Positions 9,178 to 17,132 of a DNA stretch of 64,000 nt are shown here, one piece after another. This DNA is from Bacteriovorax sp. BAL6_X (GTDB lineage: Bacteria > Bdellovibrionota > Bacteriovoracia > Bacteriovoracales > Bacteriovoracaceae). The stretch is from the NCBI RefSeq assembly GCF_000443995.1, contig NZ_AUMC01000006.1:496001-560000 (forward strand). Direction: 5' to 3'. The notes beneath the pieces were generated by a model, which saw nothing but the letters and a program-made list of their open reading frames with translations, was not told where the DNA came from and ran no database searches. Position 1 is the stretch's first letter. Every line of letters starts with the position of its first letter. A program made the translations under genes and the position numbers.

Positions 9178-9429
9178 TCACAACTTCTGCAAGAGCTGAA
9201 GAGTCGCTAAAAAGACGATTGCACCAATGGTGGAGATAACGATACTTCCTATAAGGCCGTAACTTGCAAAGCCTACCAGGTGGAATGTGAAGCTTCCTAC
9301 GAAGGAGCCCATAATACCCACAATGATATTACCCACAAGGCCAAAGGTTTCTCCGCGGTAGAGACTTCCTGCTAACCAGCCAGAAATGGCACCAATAAAT
9401 AAAATAATGATAAATTGTTCGATGGCCAC
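9178..9429 (-). CDS. GlsB/YeaQ/YmgE-family stress membrane protein
   Basis: An 83-residue, almost wholly hydrophobic protein with three membrane helices and the Gly-rich signature of the transglycosylase-associated family (ISGWLAGSLYRG, GNIIVGIMGSFVGSF, IGAIVFL). Members are inner-membrane proteins induced by envelope or general stress; no enzymatic activity is established. The start is GTG at 9429 with a perfect AGGAGG seven bases upstream. That ribosome-binding site and two bases of the start codon lie inside a 17-bp hairpin (9428-9470), so translation is probably controlled by RNA structure. Confidence 0.88.
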   Translation of the reverse strand: MAIEQFIIILFIGAISGWLAGSLYRGETFGLVGNIIVGIMGSFVGSFTFHLVGFASYGLIGSIVISTIGAIVFLATLQLLQKL

Positions 9430-9470
9430 GATACACCTCCTAAATTAATTCATTTTAGGAGATGTATCGT
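9428..9470 (-). promoter_or_regulatory. 17-bp leader hairpin sequestering the SD and start of the GlsB-like gene
   Basis: On the minus-strand transcript the 3' arm UUUAGGAGGUGUAUCGU (9444-9428) contains the AGGAGG ribosome-binding site and the first two bases of the GUG start. The 5' arm (9470-9454) pairs with it over all 17 positions, with a single G-U wobble. The loop (9453-9445) reads AUGAAUUAA, itself a start-Asn-stop triplet series. No U-run follows, so it is not a terminator. Its position implies translational control: a thermometer, a protein- or sRNA-opened switch, or protection from leaky expression. Confidence 0.8.
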
Positions 9471-9529
9471 ATTGATTGTTAGTTAAGATAACTTAAATAA
9501 GTAAAACTTTTAAGCTCTAAGTACTGGGC

Positions 9530-10699
9530 CTAAAGCCAAGTGCTTAGTGAGAAGTTAATTGCGTATCCGTTCGTTTCGTCCGCATTACCATCTGTTGATG
9601 TATTTGTTTCTTCTCTGTATTGGCGCTCTACAAGGAAACCACCATTAAGTTGTACTTTTCTTGATAATTTGTATTGTGCACCGATATCTAGCTTATAGAT
9701 TGTTGTTCGACTTACATTACCGTCGTTGTATCTCGACTGACCGAAACCTGTGGTTGGGTCAGCAGAGTAATCGTCTTTATCGTGAGCTAGGTCGTAAACA
9801 AATGAGTACTCAGCATTAATCCCTGCGGCCCACTTGTCATCGATCTTATAAAGGAAACCAACTTGAGCGTTATATGTTTCTTGCTTAAGAGTTGCATAGC
9901 GATCATTTGGATGTTTTGAGAAGTAACCAAATAGTCCTTCAGTCCAAAATGCCCAGCTATTATTCTCATATTGGTAGGCAAGTGAGTATCCATGATCTGC
10001 TTCTGGGTCAATATCACGCCAGTAAGTGAAAGCACCTACGATGATCTCGTGATTTTGAGTAGGGTTGTAACGTCCCTTATAAGCAAAACCTCTTTGGAAG
10101 TTCGTATTGAAAGTTCTTTCAGTGTCATATTGTAGTTCAGATGTCGGATCTCCACCAAGGTATGGAATCGACTGATTATCTCTGTCACGTCTTACTTGTT
10201 GGTTTGAACCAAAGAAAGTCACATCGTGAGTTTGACCTTGTCTCCAACCACCGTAACGAAGAGTAAGAAGATACTTTCTTTTGAAGTATCCAGCTCTCAT
10301 TCCTGAGTATGTTTGAGTAAGATATCCACCGTCCATTAGATTTCTTTCAGTGATACCAAAGTGCATTGTATAGAAAGGAACTTTTCCCTTACCACCAGTA
10401 AGCTTCCAATTATTGTTGAAACGATAAGTAAGGAGGGCCTCCTCCATCAGGTCAACAGTTGTCCCTGCTTCTTCAGTTGCATCAATATCAAGTTTGAATT
10501 TTGCGCTCCACTGCTCGTGGTTGAAATAAACTTTAATATCAGCAGTTCCGTAACCCATTTCAGCACGAGTGCTGTTGCCACCGATCTTCTCCAGTGTCAT
10601 CAGGTCTAATACCATGAAGGCACGAACATTAAAGTCGTAGGCTTGGGCCGTAATACTACTAAGTAGTAAAAGTGAAATTAGTAGGGATCTTTTAAACAT
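9530..10699 (-). CDS. Outer-membrane beta-barrel porin-like protein
   Basis: The first 20 residues (MFKRSLLISLLLLSSITAQA) are a signal peptide. The mature about 369 residues show alternating amphipathic strands typical of a barrel (KVYFNHEQWSAKFKLDID, LLTLRYGGWRQG, YKLDIGAQYKLSRKVQLNGG). It ends with an aromatic-hydrophobic pair (STWL), as in outer-membrane proteins recognised by BamA. The specific porin family is not recognised; a general or substrate-selective porin is likely. The gene has its own leader hairpin over the ribosome-binding site (10707-10753) and precedes the GlsB-like gene on the same strand. Confidence 0.85.
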   Translation of the reverse strand: MFKRSLLISLLLLSSITAQAYDFNVRAFMVLDLMTLEKIGGNSTRAEMGYGTADIKVYFNHEQWSAKFKLDIDATEEAGTTVDLMEEALLTYRFNNNWKLTGGKGKVPFYTMHFGITERNLMDGGYLTQTYSGMRAGYFKRKYLLTLRYGGWRQGQTHDVTFFGSNQQVRRDRDNQSIPYLGGDPTSELQYDTERTFNTNFQRGFAYKGRYNPTQNHEIIVGAFTYWRDIDPEADHGYSLAYQYENNSWAFWTEGLFGYFSKHPNDRYATLKQETYNAQVGFLYKIDDKWAAGINAEYSFVYDLAHDKDDYSADPTTGFGQSRYNDGNVSRTTIYKLDIGAQYKLSRKVQLNGGFLVERQYREETNTSTDGNADETNGYAINFSLSTWL

Positions 10700-10706
10700 T
10701 GTCTAC

Positions 10707-10753
10707 TCTCTCTTATCAAATAGGCTTATAAATTGGCGAATTAATAAGAGAGA
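10707..10753 (-). promoter_or_regulatory. Leader hairpin over the porin ribosome-binding site
   Basis: ATAAGAGAGA, the purine-rich ribosome-binding region just upstream of the porin ATG (minus strand, 10716-10707), can pair over 10 bp with TCTCTCTTAT at 10753-10744; the loop is 27 bases. The 5' arm overlaps the block GATACATCTC, which is also present at the 5' arm of the GlsB-like leader hairpin. Pairing would hide the SD. A TTTACA box lies upstream on the same strand and could be a -35 element. Confidence 0.55.
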
Positions 10754-10838
10754 TGTATCAATTAAGTGACAAAGTGTAAAAACAGAATTGTGTTAAGTAT
10801 GAATTACTTACAATATAAATTTGTCTTTAATAGCTTTT

Positions 10839-11009
10839 TTAAAGCTGATTACAGTCTTCGTAATTCTCGTAATATTGTTCGTGGTCAGGAACAGATGTTT
10901 CCTTACAATCTTTTCGCTCTGAAGCGACATCGCGAGTTGTGCTTGAAGAACATGACGTGCTAAATAAAACTAGTGTAGATAGGGTAAGTAGAGAGATAAA
11001 TTTTTTCAT
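10839..11009 (-). CDS. Small lipoprotein, 56 residues
   Basis: A short frame starting with ATG at 11009, preceded by an AAGGAG site 6 bases away. The protein begins MKKFISLLTLSTLVLFSTSC, a classical lipoprotein signal with the lipidated Cys at position 20. The mature part is only 36 residues, Ser/Thr-rich then acidic (EQYYENYEDCNQL), with two further Cys. It sits downstream of another tiny lipoprotein gene on the same strand, but a terminator hairpin lies between them. No family is recognised. Confidence 0.7.
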   Translation of the reverse strand: MKKFISLLTLSTLVLFSTSCSSSTTRDVASERKDCKETSVPDHEQYYENYEDCNQL

Positions 11010-11052
11010 GAAAAACTCCTTTTCCTGCCAGTATTATAACTCGAATTGGGGT

Positions 11053-11081
11053 AAAAAAAAGGCCTGCAAAATGTGCAGGCC
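11053..11081 (-). terminator. Rho-independent terminator of the Lys/Cys-rich lipoprotein gene
   Basis: GGCCTGCA at 11061-11068 pairs with TGCAGGCC at 11074-11081. The eight A residues at 11053-11060 become a U-run after the stem on the minus-strand transcript. It lies about 40 bp downstream of the small lipoprotein gene ending at 11123. Confidence 0.85.
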
Positions 11082-11122
11082 CTCTATTACATGATCGATA
11101 GAATCGATTACTAAGATTTAAC

Positions 11123-11320
11123 TTATGATTTCTTATGAGCTTTTTTGCTCTTGCGATCACATGACTTTCCATCGCATTTTTTAGATTCTTTGCAATCTTT
11201 TTTCTTTTTAGCGCAACAGCTCTTTTGCGCACGATCACAAGACTTACCAGACTTATCTGATTGAAATGATGAGCAAGAACCCATAATTAGTAGCGCTGTT
11301 AGACCTAGTACTTTAAACAT
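11123..11320 (-). CDS. Lys/Cys-rich small lipoprotein
   Basis: A 65-residue product with a lipoprotein signal (MFKVLGLTALLIMGSC, lipid Cys at 16). The 49-residue mature part is dominated by Lys, Ser and Cys, with repeated CD and SC units (GKSCDRAQKSCCAKKKKDC, GKSCDRKSKKAHKKS). The unit KSCDR occurs twice. Such a composition suggests a metal- or polyanion-binding surface peptide, but no family is recognised. An AGGAG ribosome-binding site precedes the ATG and a strong terminator follows, so it is a monocistronic, real gene. Confidence 0.75.
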   Translation of the reverse strand: MFKVLGLTALLIMGSCSSFQSDKSGKSCDRAQKSCCAKKKKDCKESKKCDGKSCDRKSKKAHKKS

Positions 11321-11361
11321 AACTTCTCCTTAATATTTGTTAAAATTCTTCAACACAGGGA

Positions 11362-12330
11362 TTAAAGAGGCCTTGCTATTAGCAAACTCTTTTCAGGTTG
11401 AAATTCTTTAAATAATTTTAACCCATTTTGGTAGAAATTGAAGGTCGAAAGGCCTGCGGAATTATTTTCTAAAGCGGCCAAATGAATAACAAAGTTAAAT
11501 AATTGAGGGCACTCAAGTCCACTTGTCACAATAATCTGCCAATTCCTCTTGTCGCGTCTTAGCTGGAAGAATTCAAAAACGCTGATATTAACGCCAAATT
11601 TAAGTATTATATGATTAACTTCCTCTGGAATATTCTTTCTAAACTGAAACTCAAAACTCTCATCAAGCGCTAGGGCAATGCGATCACTCCATAGGCTCTG
11701 GGCCCATAGTCCGAGATCACTAAATGGTTCTTCAATATACTCTATAGCATCGATTGTCTTAGGTTCAAGATTGTAAAGGATGCTTTCCAAAACTGAACTA
11801 TCAAGACTACGGTTTCCATCAAGGCGTAGTTTAACACCTTTTGCTGCCAATGAATTTAGGTCTGCAATTACATCATGAGTATTGGAGTTCGTTGAAATTT
11901 TATATTTTAAAATATCATGAGAATTGAATTTTAAGTCTAGACCTTTTTGGAATAGTAAATTAATACTCACGCTATTGGCCTGATTAAAATAATCATTGTG
12001 ACCATTTACCTTTCGGTAGTACTTAATAAGAGCATACTCAAAGGCCAAGATAACATTATTTGGAATATCCTTCTCATTAATTAGAGGAGCTTCAAATAAG
12101 GCGCCGTTAGTAAAATCTTTGAGGGGATAGTCGATTTCATACTCGTGTTCGAGTTCTTGATTTTCATAGAAGAAGGCAAATTGAGTGATATAGGAAGTAA
12201 AGACTTCTCCTTCAATGTAGACTTCTACTTCAAAATAATCAATCTTCTTATATTCTTTAGCACGGGCCTTAAGTGCTAAGCGCATATTATGAACTTCTTT
12301 GTATATAGGTCTAAGGACTAACTTAGCCAC
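11362..12330 (-). CDS. menC: o-Succinylbenzoate synthase
   Basis: Enolase-superfamily enzyme dehydrating SHCHC to o-succinylbenzoate in menaquinone synthesis. The barrel residues are in place: the KxK pair Lys142/Lys144 (ILKYKIST), metal ligands Asp171 (RLDGN), Glu200 (YIEEP) and Asp223 (ALDES), and the second-side Lys244 (IILKFG). The substrate-loop-like VTSGLE follows. Overall similarity to textbook MenC is low, but the residues and the men context agree. GTG start at 12330 overlaps the end of menA by 13 bp; an internal ATG at 12285 is the alternative. It is the last gene of the men operon. Confidence 0.88.
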   Translation of the reverse strand: MAKLVLRPIYKEVHNMRLALKARAKEYKKIDYFEVEVYIEGEVFTSYITQFAFFYENQELEHEYEIDYPLKDFTNGALFEAPLINEKDIPNNVILAFEYALIKYYRKVNGHNDYFNQANSVSINLLFQKGLDLKFNSHDILKYKISTNSNTHDVIADLNSLAAKGVKLRLDGNRSLDSSVLESILYNLEPKTIDAIEYIEEPFSDLGLWAQSLWSDRIALALDESFEFQFRKNIPEEVNHIILKFGVNISVFEFFQLRRDKRNWQIIVTSGLECPQLFNFVIHLAALENNSAGLSTFNFYQNGLKLFKEFQPEKSLLIARPL

Positions 12331-13229
12331 ATGGCCCCACTATAAATAAGAGTTGAAATGAAAAGATATTTGCCTGTACGAGCAAGACTTTCATTATAGG
12401 CCGGCGATGGCCCATTCTTAATAGGATACGTCCATGTTTTTAAAAATACTAAAGTTAAAATGAAAAGAATTATATCCACGGCCACGGCCTGGCCACTACT
12501 AAGAATAAGGATAGAATGTCCACATAGGATAACAAAAGCAATGGCAACAAAGATTAAAGGCAGCCAGCTTGAGGTTTTCTTCATAATCATTTTATTAAGT
12601 AAAATCCCAAGTGTTAGCTTGCCTGCGGCCTTATCACTTTCGATATCTCGAGCATTATTAATGGCCATAATGGCCGCACTTAGTAGGCCCGGATAGAGGC
12701 TAAGAAGGATAATTGAATCATTAATTGTGCCCACCTGAAGATAGTAAGCTCCACATACTGCAATATTGCCAAAGAATACAAGAGCTAGAAGCTCTCCAAG
12801 TCCGTAGTGAGATAGTGGGAAAGGGCCACCTGTGTAGGCGTAAGCACCAATGATTGAAGCAAGGCCAACAATAATAATTGGTAGTCCTCCAACATTCATG
12901 AGAAAGATTCCAAGTAAGAAGGCCATGGCCAATGTAGCGATGAAAAATTTCTTTACTGTCTGTGGACTTACAAGTCCTGTGCTTGTGACACGCTCTGGGC
13001 CTAAGCGCTCTTGTGTATCAACACCTGTTTGGGTGTCGTAGTAATCATTAATTAGATTAGAAGAGATTTGTAAAAGGAGAGTACAAAGCAGTGTTATCGT
13101 AAATACGATCCAACTAATATTACCTTGGTCAAAATATGCGGCCGCAGTGGCCATGATAACCGGAGAGGCCCCGGCCGGTAATGTCTTGGGCCTTGCTGCA
13201 GTTATAAATCCTTTTACAAGTTGACTCAT
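12318..13229 (-). CDS. menA: 1,4-Dihydroxy-2-naphthoate polyprenyltransferase
   Basis: UbiA-superfamily integral membrane prenyltransferase that attaches the polyprenyl tail to DHNA, giving demethylmenaquinone. The two Asp-rich motifs are present: NLINDYYDTQTGVD near residue 62 and NNARDIESDKAAGK near residue 195. Eight or nine hydrophobic helices span the 303 residues. It overlaps menC downstream and starts 4 bp after menD upstream, so translation is likely coupled. The prenyl donor probably comes from the divergent polyprenyl synthase at 17133. Confidence 0.95.
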   Translation of the reverse strand: MSQLVKGFITAARPKTLPAGASPVIMATAAAYFDQGNISWIVFTITLLCTLLLQISSNLINDYYDTQTGVDTQERLGPERVTSTGLVSPQTVKKFFIATLAMAFLLGIFLMNVGGLPIIIVGLASIIGAYAYTGGPFPLSHYGLGELLALVFFGNIAVCGAYYLQVGTINDSIILLSLYPGLLSAAIMAINNARDIESDKAAGKLTLGILLNKMIMKKTSSWLPLIFVAIAFVILCGHSILILSSGQAVAVDIILFILTLVFLKTWTYPIKNGPSPAYNESLARTGKYLFISTLIYSGAMWLS

Positions 13230-13233
13230 TATT

Positions 13234-14955
13234 TTACCTTTTTACTGTTTTTAATTTTTTAAAGAGAGCCAAGTTTGACTCGTTATTAGTGATGGCCTCA
13301 ATGATATTAACACCCTTACTACTTAAGGCCCCCGCCACAAGTTTATTAAAGTCATTCTTTGTTTCACAACATTGATAAGTGAGACCATCAAATGCTTTGA
13401 TAATACGATCAAAACGGTCTTTGTGTGGTGTTGTCAGAAGAGGAAGAAATTCTTTTTCCTTTGATATTGGAAGAAGATTAAAAATATCACCTTGGAAATT
13501 ATTGATAATAATAACGGTTAGGTTTTTTCCGGCATTGGCCGCTTCTTCAAGCATGTAAAGGGAATTTAAGTCGTGTTTAAAAGAGATGTCACCAAGTACA
13601 AGAAGTTTTGGCTTATTATTCTCATCACTAAGTCCAACAAGAGTTGCAACAAAACCTTCGATACCACTTACACCGCGATTACTAAAAACATTAACATTTG
13701 ATCTATAGCTGCTAGAAACAAAATTATCAAAACTGCGAACTATAGTTGAATTACCGACAAGTAGGTCGTAATTATCGTCAATATTTTCAATGATATTCTT
13801 AGAAATAAAAGGCTGAGTTAGCTCTTCTTCTTCAATGATGGCCCTTTTCTTCTCGACAAAGTCGTGCCACATCACAGGTGGTGCTTGGTTTAATTCAAGC
13901 TTCACAAGTCCATTTAGAAATGAGAGTGGGTCACAAATAATTTTATGTGTATTTGAGAAACCAGGGTCATGATCAAAATCTACATTTGTCACGTGGATAA
14001 GTTCACAATTATTTCTTTCTAAGTAATTATAGTAGTGCTTAGAAACTAAACGGCCACCAATATGAATGATGATATCTGGCGGATTCTGCTCATAGACATC
14101 TAAGACTTCTGGATGATCAAAATTAGGTGTTAAGTAGTCTTCTAGGCAAAACTGATATTTTAGGCCACTTGTTAGATCAAGATACTTTGGGACTTTGATT
14201 TTCATCAGAGCGTCTTGATAGTGTTCAAGATCTTTCTTCCCATCAAGCTTACCAATAACAAGTAGAATATTCTTTGCTTCAACAAGTTTTTGTCCTAGCT
14301 CAAACTCCATTTGATAAGTTTGATAAGCGCTTGAGATAACCTTTGCTCCATTTGCATTGAAGCTCTCTAATGCCTTTTCTAAATAATCCTTAGAAATTGA
14401 CTTTGAAGTGGAGTCCAGAGGCTCTCTAAGAGGTAGGTTAATATGCACCGGTCTTTTATTGATCTTTGCCCTTCCAATGGCCGTTGAAATCAAAGTTCTA
14501 AGTCTTGTGGCACTTAATGCTTCATTTGGTGCTTCAAGGCTTAGATTATAGCAAGTGTGATCAGCGATTACACTAAGTTGGTCAATGGTCTGATTCGAGT
14601 CCGTTTTTACTAACTCACTTGGCCTATCGGCCGTAAGTATAATGAGTGGAAGCCCCGATTTATTTGCTTCAATAATGGCCGGGGCGAAATTTGCCATGGC
14701 CGTACCTGAAGTACAAGTAAGTAGTGGGATTGAGTCCGAAACTTTTGAGCGCCCTAGGGCCCTATAGCTTAGTGCTCTTTCATCGAAGTATGAGAATGTG
14801 TCAACTAACTCATGGTAGTGAGCTGCTGCAAGAACTGGAGCATTTCGCATGCCTGGTGCTGTATAAAATTGTGTGATTGAGTTCTTCGCTAACTCATCAA
14901 CAATAATAGATGCCCAAAGTCTTGAAAGATTTTCTGTTAGTGGAAATTTGTCCAT
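13234..14955 (-). CDS. menD: SEPHCHC synthase (MenD)
   Basis: Thiamine-diphosphate enzyme joining 2-oxoglutarate and isochorismate in the first committed menaquinone step. The 573-residue protein has the three-domain ThDP layout. It shows the MenD hallmarks TAPGMRNAP near residue 33, LTADRPSELVKTDSNQTIDQ near residue 108 and NRGVSGIEGF near residue 425, plus a ThDP-binding GDISFKHDLN segment. Its start lies 19 bp inside the 3' end of menF, typical of coupled expression. Confidence 0.96.
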   Translation of the reverse strand: MDKFPLTENLSRLWASIIVDELAKNSITQFYTAPGMRNAPVLAAAHYHELVDTFSYFDERALSYRALGRSKVSDSIPLLTCTSGTAMANFAPAIIEANKSGLPLIILTADRPSELVKTDSNQTIDQLSVIADHTCYNLSLEAPNEALSATRLRTLISTAIGRAKINKRPVHINLPLREPLDSTSKSISKDYLEKALESFNANGAKVISSAYQTYQMEFELGQKLVEAKNILLVIGKLDGKKDLEHYQDALMKIKVPKYLDLTSGLKYQFCLEDYLTPNFDHPEVLDVYEQNPPDIIIHIGGRLVSKHYYNYLERNNCELIHVTNVDFDHDPGFSNTHKIICDPLSFLNGLVKLELNQAPPVMWHDFVEKKRAIIEEEELTQPFISKNIIENIDDNYDLLVGNSTIVRSFDNFVSSSYRSNVNVFSNRGVSGIEGFVATLVGLSDENNKPKLLVLGDISFKHDLNSLYMLEEAANAGKNLTVIIINNFQGDIFNLLPISKEKEFLPLLTTPHKDRFDRIIKAFDGLTYQCCETKNDFNKLVAGALSSKGVNIIEAITNNESNLALFKKLKTVKR

Positions 14956-16310
14956 GATTTGGCCTTGATAACTTCAGTGAAGTTCTTCATTTTATTTGTG
15001 GTTTCGTTCCACTCTTTTTCGGCCGAAGAATCTTTGACAATTCCACAGCCTGCGTAGATATGAAGGTCTGTTTTATCCACAAGGGCACATCTTAGTCCTA
15101 CCGCAAATTCAGTTTTGTCTTTGGAGAAATAACCAATTGGAGCAGCGTAGAGTCCTCTTGAGTTTGTTTCAAGTTCACTAATGAGCTCAATCGCTAATGG
15201 CTTTGGAAGCCCTGCTACCGCTGGAGTTGGATGCAGGTAAGTGATTAGATCACTACGTTTTGCATTTTCATTTAAGACGCCCTCATACTTAGTATGAATA
15301 TGCTGAATATACTTAAGCTTTAAGATTTGCTCTTTCTTTGTGATTTCAATATCACTTGCAAGATTAGCAAGAGTGTCTTCAATATAGCTAGAGACATGTC
15401 TATGTTCTTCTAGTTCTTTTGTATTTGTTAGAAGTGTTTGCTCAAGAGCATCGTCCTCTTGTTTATTTGCACCTCTTTTTGTCGTCCCCGCAAGACTATC
15501 AATAAAGATTTTTCTACCATCAAGTTTAAATAGAGTCTCAGGTGTGACGCTATAGAAGCACTGGTGAGGAGAAAATTGAAATAAGATATTGTAGCTATTA
15601 TGACTATTATTTTCTTTTAAGGTCTTAAATTGTCCATAAGAAGAAATTGGATTCTTAAAAGAAACCTTAAGCTTTCTTGAAAGGACAATTTTTGAAATCT
15701 GAGAACGATTTATCTTAGAAACAGCGGCCTTCACAATTTTGTTCCATTGGTTCTTACTCGTTTCAGAAATACTCTTTGTAATATGGTTATAATCTGTAAG
15801 AGTATGCTTTGGATTTGGATCTAGGGTGATCGCTAGCTCGTGTAAAACTTGTTTCTTGTTTTGCTCATCTGCAAAGAATGAGTTTGGTAGAATTACATTG
15901 ATATCGACTCCTTGAGGAGTTGATTCAATTAAAACCTTTGGTATAAAGTACGAGCAGTCTTCAAGGCCGTGCCATTCGAGGGAGTCTGCTTCTGCTTTAA
16001 AGCGCTGTGCTCCACAGATTTTTAAGAATTCATGTGACTCAATAAGGCGTTCAATGTCTTCATAGTGATAAAGAGAGTTGAAGTCACGCCATGAACCAAG
16101 GGCCAAGATTTCCGTGTCCTTGTCCTTGTTTAAAAAGTAAAACTTCTTAAAAGTTTGAAAGTGATCAATAATAGATGAAATATTATTAAAGCCAGCTTCA
16201 AACTTATAGAGGCTATACTCACTGCCTTTGATTAAATCTTCACTTGAGCAATCAAGCTTAATCAAGGCATTGATGATATCAATTTGAAGGTTATTAGCAG
16301 ATAATCGCAA
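14937..16310 (-). CDS. menF: Isochorismate synthase
   Basis: Chorismate-binding enzyme converting chorismate to isochorismate. C-terminal signatures are clear: HPTPAVAGLP, RGLYAAPIGYF, FAVGLRCALV and GCGIVKDSSAEKEWNET. Length is 457 residues. The frame opens with TTG at 16310 directly after the menG TAA (TAATTG), and a GGAGAG site lies 8 bases upstream inside menG, which supports this unusual start. An anthranilate or salicylate synthase is unlikely given the neighbouring menD. Confidence 0.93.
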   Translation of the reverse strand: MRLSANNLQIDIINALIKLDCSSEDLIKGSEYSLYKFEAGFNNISSIIDHFQTFKKFYFLNKDKDTEILALGSWRDFNSLYHYEDIERLIESHEFLKICGAQRFKAEADSLEWHGLEDCSYFIPKVLIESTPQGVDINVILPNSFFADEQNKKQVLHELAITLDPNPKHTLTDYNHITKSISETSKNQWNKIVKAAVSKINRSQISKIVLSRKLKVSFKNPISSYGQFKTLKENNSHNSYNILFQFSPHQCFYSVTPETLFKLDGRKIFIDSLAGTTKRGANKQEDDALEQTLLTNTKELEEHRHVSSYIEDTLANLASDIEITKKEQILKLKYIQHIHTKYEGVLNENAKRSDLITYLHPTPAVAGLPKPLAIELISELETNSRGLYAAPIGYFSKDKTEFAVGLRCALVDKTDLHIYAGCGIVKDSSAEKEWNETTNKMKNFTEVIKAKSWTNFH

Positions 16311-17024
16311 TTACTTCTCTCCAATGTAAAGAGTGGCAATTCCAAATGTTAGAGTAATAAATCTGACATTCTTAAACCCTGCCTTAGTCATTTCGTCCGC
16401 AAATTCCTGTCCATATGGAAAGTCTTCTACAGTTTGATTCAGATATGTGTAGGCATCTTTATGCTTTGAAATTAAATTTCCAACAAATGGTAGTAAGTAT
16501 CTGAAGTAGAAGAAGTAAATTCCACGAAAGATAAAATTCTTTGGAATTGAAAACTCAAGAACAAAGCTTCTTCCACCTGGACGTATAACTCTGTACATAT
16601 TCTGTAGAGATTTTTTGAAATCAGGGAAGTTTCTAATACCGAAGCTTACACTTGTGACATCAAATGTTTCATCGGCCGCAGGAATTTCTACTCCATCACC
16701 AATTTGCATTTTTGCTTTATGATCTAGCTTCTTTGCGACGATTTTCTTCTTTCCAATTTCAATCATACCTTTCGATAGATCAATTCCTGTAACACTCTCG
16801 ACATTTTTTGCGCGGGCAAGTGCAATTGTAAGATCCCCCGTTCCACAGGCAAGGTCTAGGCATTGTAGTTTTTCTCTCTTTGGAAGGTTGGCAATAACCA
16901 CCTTGCGCCAGTAAATATCAATACCAAATGAAAGGATGTGATTTAGTAAATCGTATGTACCAGCGATCTTATCAAAGATCTCAAATGACTTCGTTTTTCT
17001 TGTAGCAAGTTCTTTATTGCTCAT
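16311..17024 (-). CDS. menG: Demethylmenaquinone methyltransferase (UbiE/MenG)
   Basis: SAM-dependent C-methyltransferase performing the last menaquinone step. UbiE-family motifs are plain in 237 residues: FDKIAGTYDLLNHILSFGID at the N-terminus, the SAM loop CLDLACGTGD, VTGIDLSKGM, and the family signature FDVTSVSFGIRNFPD followed by RVIRPGGR. It is the first gene of a minus-strand operon menG-menF-menD-menA-menC. With no ubiquinone genes nearby it probably serves menaquinone only. AAGGA precedes the ATG by about 11 bases. Confidence 0.95.
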   Translation of the reverse strand: MSNKELATRKTKSFEIFDKIAGTYDLLNHILSFGIDIYWRKVVIANLPKREKLQCLDLACGTGDLTIALARAKNVESVTGIDLSKGMIEIGKKKIVAKKLDHKAKMQIGDGVEIPAADETFDVTSVSFGIRNFPDFKKSLQNMYRVIRPGGRSFVLEFSIPKNFIFRGIYFFYFRYLLPFVGNLISKHKDAYTYLNQTVEDFPYGQEFADEMTKAGFKNVRFITLTFGIATLYIGEK

Positions 17025-17132
17025 ATTTAATCAGTCCTTCTGCAGTGCAGTGCTTATCAATAGTATTTGCGTTATATTAATCATTTACGGCCCCTTTCGA
17101 CAAGTGGTATTACTATTAAAACGGAAAAAACT

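Noticed and set aside
9428-9470. Hairpin as terminator of the porin gene
   Set aside because: No U-run follows the stem in the minus direction; instead the start codon follows at once.
10766-10963. 65-codon + strand frame opposite the 56-aa lipoprotein
   Set aside because: No ribosome-binding site or recognisable domain; the minus-strand frame has a lipoprotein signal and an AAGGAG site.
10960-11238. 92-codon minus-strand frame across the lipoprotein terminator
   Set aside because: It reads through a strong terminator and overlaps both real small genes out of frame.
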